NCBI GenBank assembly: GCA_039621445.1
Contig: CP154955.1
Span: 38,882,426 to 38,946,425, forward strand
DNA: 64,000 nucleotides
Direction of reading: 5' to 3'
From: Euglena gracilis
Lineage: Eukaryota; Euglenida; Euglenophyceae; Euglenales
Part shown: positions 59,701 through 64,000 of the stretch, in pieces
Layout of the letters: the number at the start of each line of letters is the position of its first letter
How positions within the stretch are numbered: position 1 is the stretch's first letter
Position numbers and translations under genes: made by a program
Notes under the pieces: generated by a model
The model's database searches: none
The model's input: the letters and a program-made list of their open reading frames with translations, nothing else
Told to the model about the DNA's origin: nothing

Positions 59701-60561
59701 CCCCCGCCGGCAGGGCCACTCCCCGAAGACCCCTCTGCCGTGGTCCCTTGGAGGTTGGGGAAAGACCACAGTCCAGCTGTGGGAGCCGCGCAACACCCTG
59801 GAAGACGCACCAAACGCTACAAAAAAAAACAGGCATCCCTTCGATGTTTTAGCAAACCCCAAATTGAAGGAACCCTTTGGACTATTTTGGCCCAACACCC
59901 AAAAAGAGCAAACACAACCCCGCATATGCAAGCAACCCTTGACTGGATGCCGTGAAAGAATTTCCATCAAAATGGCACTGGAACAGCCAAAATATATTTG
60001 TGTTTCCAATAATCGGCCCCAGGGGTGTATATTTGGAACGTCGCTGATTTGCAACCATTTGATATATTCGGGTGTTACCCACACCCCGACCCTTGTAGTG
60101 GGAGGAGAGAAGTCCACCCCCTCCTCCCCTTTGGAGGGTGTTCCATCCCATTCCCAGCATTTAACACCCGCCCGAATAGAAAACCACAGTCAAAGAAATC
60201 CCCCGCCCCACAGGCCAGCCCTGCTCAGCAAGCTGTGCAGCGTGCTCTCCCCGGCGGCATCCCCCAGGCGCCGCGCCAGGTCCAGCCCCTGCTGCAGCGT
60301 GGCGCGGGCCGTGGGGTAGTCCTTCTGCATCAGCAGGGCCAGCCCCAGGTTGGCCGTCGCCTGCACAGCCGGGGCGGGGGGGTTGGGTGTTGTGTGAACC
60401 TCATGGAATGAGTGGGTGGAGGGAGAGAGGGAGGGACACAAACAGGTAGATGTGTGTGTGTGTGTGTGTGTTCGCGCACGAGTGCGGGCGCGTGTGTGCA
60501 TGTGTTCACGCGCATGCACCTGTGTGTATGAGTCGTGAGTGTGTGTTTGTGTGTGTGTGCA

Positions 60562-60636
<75 letters not shown>

Positions 60637-61683
60637 ATGTGTGTGTGTATGCGTGCGTATGCGTATGTTTTGCACTTGAATACCAGAGTACACAAAACTC
60701 ATCCGACACCCCCCATGCCCCGCCGTGGCCACCAGCATCGCCTGCCGGAGGTCGGGGTCCTTCCGGTACACCGCCAGCGCCGCCCGGTAGCAGTGCCCCG
60801 CCGCGGCGAAGTCCCCCGTCACGTTGCAGTGCACGTTGCCCAGGTTGCCCCACGCTGCCGCTGTGCGGGCGCCATCCCGCAGCAGCGCGGCCTGGGCCTG
60901 GGCCGCCTCGTAGAAGCGCACGGCGTTGGTGGCGTCTGCCAGCCGGCCGAAGTGGACCCCGAGCTCCATCGCCACCGCATACCGGTGGCTGCTCGGGCCC
61001 CGCGACCCCTCAACCCCACAGAGGGACCCAAGGCAAGGTAATCATGGACGGCAGGGAAGGAAACTGACCACACAACAAAAAGGAAATCCTCCGTGAGAAG
61101 ACGCACATTCCACACACCTCTGCAAAAATCTCCCCCCCCCCCCCGTTTCCTGCAACAACCCCGGACGTATGTTTTCCCATGCGTTTGCCAACGCTGGCCA
61201 ACCGCCACCCATGCACGGGTGCCCCAGGATGTGGGGCCAGCCACTTGCGGGAGAGGGCGGGGTTAGGCCTCTTTTGACCAGTCTCGGGGGGGGGGGGGCA
61301 GCTGTTGGGGGGGTCTGTTTCCGATAGCAGAAACCCCACCTTCACCTTGGCTGGGTGGGGCTAGCTTTGGGTCAAGCTGTGCCCGATCCTGAAGAATTTT
61401 TTAAAAGAATGGCCAGGCTCAGGCTCCGGAGGGCCAAAGCACTTACAGTTGGGGGGGGGGGGGAGTGCCTTGGCCTTGGCTGTCTGCATTTCCTGCAACA
61501 GAGGCCTGGGCGGGATACAGAACGTTGGCCGGCAGCAGGGCCGCGGTGCCGTAGCCGAGGCGCGCCGCGTCGTGCAGCACCGCCCACGCCTCCAACAGCA
61601 GCGGGAGGCGCCCCGCGGGCCCCTGGCCGCCCGCGCCGTCCGTACCGCTCACCGCCTCGCCGGCAGACCTCCCCCCGGGCGGC
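50323..61683 (-). CDS. Gene A: TPR-CHAT domain protein (multi-exon)
   Basis: The 5' half (61.7-58.7 kb) encodes tetratricopeptide helices, for example TAAAWGNLGNVH, AAGHCYRAALAVYR, ATANLGLALLMQKDYPTA and ASLGNAYWTLAARRGEGDA. The 3' half encodes a CHAT domain, in order: the entry strand FVLYSLLPFERGAHAWVVAG, QLVVVPEGPLAAVPFAALH, an ATHG box with the presumptive catalytic His, LTAAEVV, an LHGCN box (or TLCGS in the next exon) with a candidate Cys, AAHLLLSAGAARAVTHLWPA, a LVQLYRTLRAAG segment, and the closing ATWAGLVLYGLP then TAG. CHAT domains are caspase/separase-clan proteases often fused to TPR and used in signalling or cell-death-like responses. About 17 exons are split by introns with repeats. 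The 5' end is uncertain. One exon carries a MITE. Confidence 0.72.
50570..50720. repeat. Telomere-motif-bearing dispersed repeat, copy 2
   Basis: GGGTTTAGGGTTAGGGTTAC then GGACTGCCGTGGGG, GGAATTCAGGAAGAGGTCAG and a triplicated AAGTCAGGCC. Counterpart of 40150-40310; intronic to gene A. Confidence 0.55.
50673..50895 (-). CDS. ORF fragment in the last intron of gene A, unknown
   Basis: The minus frame reads GDEILDIWMCDDHSIRKVNN, EICAEIRNNGGIGFPTNRQT, VVVNGYPVDHDLYIGQLFAK then ISSELDLTLA and a stop. Composition and codon use are balanced and unlike the GC-rich exons. It sits between the last two CHAT exons. It could be an element-derived ORF or a gene fragment; I do not recognise it. Its 3' end overlaps the telomere-motif repeat at 50570-50720. 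Confidence 0.4.
50977..51082 (-). CDS. Gene A exon, CHAT domain
   Basis: Acceptor GGAGCAG is followed by AAGQLVQLYRTLRAAGTASA then PLSHAQAGN. This is the CHAT helix with Y-x-x-L-x-x-G and the final A-L-x-x-AQ. Donor CCCT|GTGTATG. Confidence 0.66.
51293..51453 (-). CDS. Gene A exon, CHAT domain
   Basis: The frame reads SAAAAVSGLTCAAHLLLSAG then AARAVTHLWPALCPPHAP. This matches the CHAT G-L-x-x-A-F-L-x-AGA-x-x-V-x-x-LW stretch almost residue by residue. Confidence 0.68.
52293..52441 (-). CDS. Gene A exon, CHAT domain
   Basis: The frame reads PWESLVERTPLRTSLVTLCG then SPSAAPSPAMGRPWQ. SLVTLCGS resembles the LVVLSAC strand of CHAT and gives a second candidate Cys. Donor CAG|GTCC. Confidence 0.5.
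53473..53650 (-). CDS. Gene A exon, CHAT domain with LTAAEVV and HGCN
   Basis: The frame reads VISPAAPHGPEALVIASLTA, AEVVDEEAALPEGVAGAAVL and HLHGCNWAA. LTAAEVV is the CHAT L-T-A-x-E helix start. HGCN (53483-53496) may hold the nucleophile position. Donor GCCA|GTGTGG. Confidence 0.6.
53724..53757 (+). repeat. (TG)n microsatellite
   Basis: 17 TG units in the intron between two CHAT exons. Confidence 0.95.
53890..54100 (-). CDS. Gene A exon, CHAT domain with ATHG box
   Basis: The frame reads GSLRAAVAATQGAMAMVARL, GPRRCLAAATHGQP and SAALAAAYFENGP. ATHG (53971-53985) matches the H-x-A-T/C-HG box carrying the catalytic histidine of CHAT proteases, followed by the usual small-residue strand. Confidence 0.6.
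54252..54600 (-). CDS. Gene A exon, CHAT domain, interrupted by a MITE
   Basis: The minus frame reads LPWRRAALIGPLQ, then the MITE, then DALPAPSAGDRPDAAQLVVV, PEGPLAAVPFAALHRNARF and LCEEYALAVAPSLRLF. LVVVPEGPLAAVPFAALH is the strand-turn-strand hallmark of CHAT domains. Removing the MITE and one target duplication gives GPLQ/DALP in frame. Leaving it in adds 31 codons without a stop. Confidence 0.7.
54444..54528. mobile_element. 85-bp MITE inside the CHAT exon (introner candidate)
   Basis: Ends CAGGGCAGTA and TACTGCCCTG are perfect 10-bp inverted repeats. A perfect 8-bp target duplication CCTGCAGC flanks it (54436-54443, 54529-54536), as in hAT elements. The centre is a G-run/GTCGAC/C-run palindrome. 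Insert plus one duplication is 93 nt (31 codons) and open in the gene's frame. On the gene's strand the borders also read CAG|GC...CAG|GA, allowing a 93-nt GC-AG intron at 54437-54529. Confidence 0.88.
54635..54800. repeat. Left arm of the inverted repeat
   Basis: Counterpart of 55210-55640, without the nested insertion, so it shows the pre-insertion state. Confidence 0.65.
55210..55640. repeat. Right arm of a 55.6/54.6-kb inverted repeat, carrying a nested insertion
   Basis: The reverse complement of 55510-55640 and 55213-55258 matches 54635-54800 (GCATATGCTTC-CCCGTGATAT, TTGCAGCAGTCGCCGGGGG, CCCTGGGTTCAATC). The arm is interrupted by about 230 bp bounded by AATAAGACC and GGTCTTATT, a smaller element also seen at 52655-52720. 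Confidence 0.65.
55721..55867 (-). CDS. Gene A exon, CHAT domain
   Basis: The frame reads YPGPVAFLPAIAQTLAAPAD then AGPFLGLLRELQPGPA, ending at GGCC|GTCC. Helical segment expected before the lvvvP-x-g strand of CHAT. Confidence 0.5.
55990..56053 (-). CDS. Gene A exon, CHAT domain
   Basis: Acceptor CTCCCTCAG, phase 1, gives GGQLECRPLPALARML directly after the previous exon. This makes a 174-nt GT-AG intron (56054-56227). The open frame runs on to a TGA at 55857, so the true 3' border lies somewhere before it. Confidence 0.6.
56228..56414 (-). CDS. Gene A exon, CHAT domain start
   Basis: After acceptor TCTCAAG the frame reads GHNLAARLRLSPRLPPWAFG, ALQSAADRWGCTFVLYSLLP and FERGAHAWVVAG. The last part is the beta strand that opens CHAT domains in TPR-CHAT proteins. 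The donor GCCG|GTGTGC is phase 1 and joins the next exon in frame (VVAG/GQLECRPLP). The sequence CCCCTTTCTCA-AGAGGTG is duplicated just upstream. Confidence 0.68.
56690..56810 (-). CDS. Doubtful gene A exon
   Basis: One frame reads LAFRRVAALGVADDRRAAAL. It fits the style of a helical piece between TPR and CHAT, but another frame is also open and borders are unclear. Confidence 0.3.
57897..58050. repeat. GAGGAGGCTC-AGAGCCTCCTC foldback family, locus 3
   Basis: Palindromic units CGAGGAGGCTCCAGAGCCTC, TTTGAGGAGGCTCAAACGAC and CCTCGAACATATGTTCGAGG. Intronic to gene A; same family as 35.4 and 35.9 kb. Confidence 0.72.
58220..58388 (-). CDS. Gene A exon between TPR and CHAT
   Basis: The frame reads TPGPLASPYLLLATRHLGGS, GRTALHSRQRVLNAPLFAAA and SRGLEY. 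Protein-like; may be a TPR capping or linker region. Donor CCG|GTGC is provisional. Confidence 0.5.
58711..58821 (-). CDS. Gene A exon, TPR (37 codons)
   Basis: Acceptor CCGGCCCAG and donor CTCAGC|GTCC bound exactly 37 codons in phase 0/0: AVGRLHALGDWPALARLATH then LGHALLARGQPDTAALS. One complete TPR-length unit as a single exon. Confidence 0.65.
59530..59734 (-). CDS. Gene A exon, TPR
   Basis: Acceptor CACGGCAG is followed by VALPAGDVDLAEQRADAALQ, GYRRAHDAAVRAGDAAACAA and AHASLGNAYWTLAARRGEGD. This is two TPR helical hairpins. Ends at GCGG|GTCC, or 5 nt later at CCT|GTGAGA. Confidence 0.62.
60212..60360 (-). CDS. Gene A exon, TPR
   Basis: Acceptor GGCTGTGCAG, phase 0, then ATANLGLALLMQKDYPTARA, TLQQGLDLARRLGDAAGEST and LHSLLS. 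This is the TPR pattern with its usual A-x-x-NLG and Y-x-x-A spacing. Donor at CCT|GTGG is provisional. Confidence 0.65.
60450..60637 (+). repeat. (TG)n and (GTGC)n microsatellites in a gene A intron
   Basis: TG units at 60450-60472, and about 19 GTGC units at 60562-60637. They fill most of the intron between two TPR exons. Confidence 0.95.
60733..60988 (-). CDS. Gene A exon, TPR
   Basis: Acceptor CGAGCAG is followed by HRYAVAMELGVHFGRLADAT, NAVRFYEAAQAQAALLRDG, AAAWGNLGNVHCNV and FAAAGHCYRAALAVYRKD, about two and a half TPR units. The weak donor CTG|GTGG gives a phase-0 join with the next exon that restores a canonical TPR (RQAML/ATANLGLAL). Confidence 0.68.
61524..61683 (-). CDS. Gene A exon, first TPR-like piece
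   Basis: Acceptor TTGGCCCAG is followed by GRLPLLLEAWAVLHDAARLG and YGTAALLPAN. Helical, TPR-like. Its phase does not fit the next exon as drawn, so a border or an exon is missing. Confidence 0.45.
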
Positions 61684-62529
61684 CTGGGCCAATTGTATTC
61701 ATGAAGCCCGACCCAGACCAGAGGGAGGAGTACCTCAGGGCGGAGGATGGCTCACACGGCCATATGGCCTCACTGCTGGAACTCTTGGCAACTCAGCCGA
61801 GCGAGGTTGGGGGGGGGGGGTGAGTGGTCGGAATAAGGCGCCAACAATGATCCCATCGTGCCTGACAAGTATTCCATGTCCAAGGGGGTGCCGGCAATTT
61901 AATACTTGGCGTCTACACGAGTCAACAGTTTCCTTGCGACTTCGGAAGGAAATAAGGTTCGTTGCGTTCTGCAAACAAAGATTTATCATCCGAAAGCTGC
62001 CTGGCCCCGGGATAAATGAAAAATATATGCAGCAATGTGAAGTTTCCCGCGGGTCCTTCAGTGCCGGGGAGGATCTGGAAGTGGTACAGGGCCAGGGCTG
62101 TGTTAATCGCCTCTGCTTGTTGGGACTGAGCCTGCCGCCAGCGGCACTGGCAGGGCTTTGCTGAAGACTGACAAGAAGACTGGGGGTTGGTGTCTTATCC
62201 CGTCGGCCAGTTAATTTTTTGGGGCCTCAATTGTGGCTGTTGTCGTACGGAGTCGGTGGGCATGCGGGGGATCCTGTTGGTTTCCCCCGTGCTTTGAGAA
62301 CGAGCACAGAACAAGAACGGAGCCCCCCCCCCCCCCCCCGGAAACGGTACACTCAAGGAACTGTTAGGATCGTTCACACTGGCCGACGTGTCCACATAGG
62401 AGGTGGTCAGATTGCCAAGACTGGCCGACCTGTGAGGTGACAAGTCCCCCCCCCCTCGAAGGCGGGAGGTCGGGGAGGGAAACCAGAGAGTTTGCGATCG
62501 AGCCCCCCACCCCCCCCCCGGAAATGCGC

Positions 62530-62650
62530 GTGGGCCTGTGCGAGGGCAAAGCCCCGGGCGGTGCAGCCGCATGGCGTACAGGACGGCGGCAGCGGCCAGG
62601 GCCGGCCCGGCCCACAGCAGGGCCCGCGGTGGCATCCATGCAGGGGGGCA
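62530..62650 (-). CDS. Doubtful upstream exon of gene A
   Basis: One minus frame reads RALLWAGPALAAAAVLYAMRL, alanine-rich and TPR-like; another frame continues as FALAQAHAHF. Borders and frame are not resolved. Confidence 0.3.
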
Positions 62651-63657
62651 GCGACACCGACGATGGCGACACCGCTGCGGTGGGGGTGGGGCGGGGGTTG
62701 GGGTTGCCGGCCTGGACCAGCCCCCCCCCCCCCCCCGCAACCCAGACACACAAAACAAATTACTTCAACGAAGCGCGCGGCACTGGTTTGTACCTGCCCC
62801 CTCCCAGCAAAATTGTTCCGTTAAAGGTCGGCCAGTGCCAAGGACTCTGACAGACTTCTGGTAAAGGTGCTGAATTGTTAAGACCTGCATATTTTACTTC
62901 CCCCCGGCACATTTCCAACAGCTTTCAACAGGTGGCATCCACCAAGGCAATGTTCGGAAGCAGATAAACGTAAAGATCAAAACCCTACACCATGAACGTG
63001 CCAGCCGCTGAGCATGAAGAAAAACAGGGAGACCAAGCATTCAGTCACATTCTCACCAGAAAGAATGACTAAAGATTGATGGCCCATTTTCATGGCAAAT
63101 TAAATGCGCAGTGTTCGCAAAGGTCATCAAAAGCATGAGAGCATCTGCTCATCTCATCTCAGCGCACACACGGATGCCTTCCCAACGGCACCTTGTGTTT
63201 GGTGTTTTCCATTCCCCATATTTTCTCCCCTTGGAAGGTTCGGTGGGCCACCAGACGTTCATGTGGTTTACATATGCCCCCCCCTGCGCATGGGAAACGG
63301 TCATGCTTGTGGAATGCGCCACATTGCCTGGTCACCATATGATGAGATGTCACATGGCCGCGTTGAACGTTTCCCCACACATACCACAAGGCAAAAGCAT
63401 TGCCACAGGTGCCACAGGGGGCCAGTGCCGTGAAAAAAAGGCACCGTGCCGTGAAAAAAAGGCACCAGCGTTCAGTTCAGGCCGCTGGCCAGCCAAGGGG
63501 ACGAATGCCGCAGCACCGCAGGGGGAGGGCTGGGACACTGCTGCGCCACAGGCGAGAGCCGCCGACCAATCACAGCCGATGAGCGCTCGCCCGTGCCGAG
63601 CTCTGCTAAAGAGCGACGCCGCCCACCCCCCACGGCCCCTCCTCGCGCCTCCAGCTC
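62651..63657. other. No gene seen between gene A and the right-hand gene
   Basis: Non-coding; probably holds the promoter of gene A. TATAAA-like strings on the minus strand are not decisive. GTGCCGTGAAAAAAAGGCAC is duplicated in tandem at 63427-63466. Confidence 0.35.
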
Positions 63658-63756
63658 TCAGCTGCCACCCGGGGTGAGCCGGAGGTCGATCAACTGCTGC
63701 ACACGCGGCCGCTCCAGTGGCATGTCCCGGCAGCACCACTCGCATCGCGCGTTGAG
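63658..63756 (-). CDS. Terminal exon of a gene entering from the right
   Basis: Acceptor CACCGCAG is followed in phase 0 by LNARCEWCCRDMPLERPRVQ, QLIDLRLTPGGS and a TGA at 63658-63660 (33 codons). The C-x-x-CC pattern might bind metal. No family recognised; the rest of the gene would lie beyond 64000. Confidence 0.45.
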   Translation of the reverse strand, partial: LNARCEWCCRDMPLERPRVQQLIDLRLTPGGS

Positions 63757-64000
63757 CTGCGGTGGGGCGGGCCATGAATATATTTGATGCCTGCCGTGGC
63801 GAGTGAAACAGAGCATTTCACAATAAGCTTCCTCCACTATGACCAAATATGAAATCTGACATTGCACAAACAGCTTCTTTGCAAATCTGCTGACGCCCAT
63901 GGGCATGGCCTTATCCATCACGAGTGCTTGCGAGTGCTTTGTGGTGGCGCCTTTGTGCGCGTTGGTGCGTTCGGGTGGGAGTGTGCGTGCTCCTGTGCCT

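Overview
The window looks like nuclear DNA of a large, repeat-rich eukaryotic genome. It has no operons or ribosome binding sites. Coding signal comes in short GC-rich blocks on the minus strand, bounded by plausible intron borders and separated by non-coding DNA full of C/G homopolymers, microsatellites and short transposon-like repeats. Telomere-like TTTAGGG/CCCTAA arrays occur inside repeats, and DIRS-type retroelement remnants are present. This fits a protist or alga, but no lineage can be named from sequence alone.

Layout. 1-5.8 kb: plus-strand mobile DNA. This comprises a 772-codon intronless ORF of unknown function (284-2602) behind a TATA box, then a decayed DIRS-like retroelement (RT tail, RNase H, tyrosine recombinase; about 3385-5375), then a terminal inverted repeat. 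5.8-28.3 kb: mostly non-coding, with dispersed repeats, an 8-bp-TSD MITE (8771-9107), long (GAT)n/(AAT)n, (TA)n and (CT)n/(ACTC)n arrays, and a few doubtful coding blocks. 28.3-36.3 kb: exons of minus-strand gene C (stop at 28345). 38.3-45.4 kb: exons of minus-strand gene B (stop at 38319). 48.5 kb: one terminal exon of another minus-strand gene. 50.3-61.7 kb: minus-strand gene A, the best understood. It encodes TPR repeats (61.7-58.7 kb) followed by a CHAT (caspase/separase-like) domain (56.4-50.3 kb). 63.7 kb: terminal exon of a further minus-strand gene that enters from the right.

All five recognisable gene ends point the same way, so the right 36 kb is a head-to-tail array. The most interesting object is an 85-bp MITE with 10-bp inverted ends and a perfect 8-bp target duplication, inserted in the CHAT-coding exon of gene A. 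It keeps the frame open, and its borders also permit exact removal as a 93-nt GC-AG intron, so it is an introner candidate caught inside a coding exon. Several other miniature element families (TIRs of 10-55 bp, some with clear target duplications) are described for the first time here as far as I can tell from sequence alone. Exon borders are read by eye and are uncertain by several codons unless phases are stated to agree.
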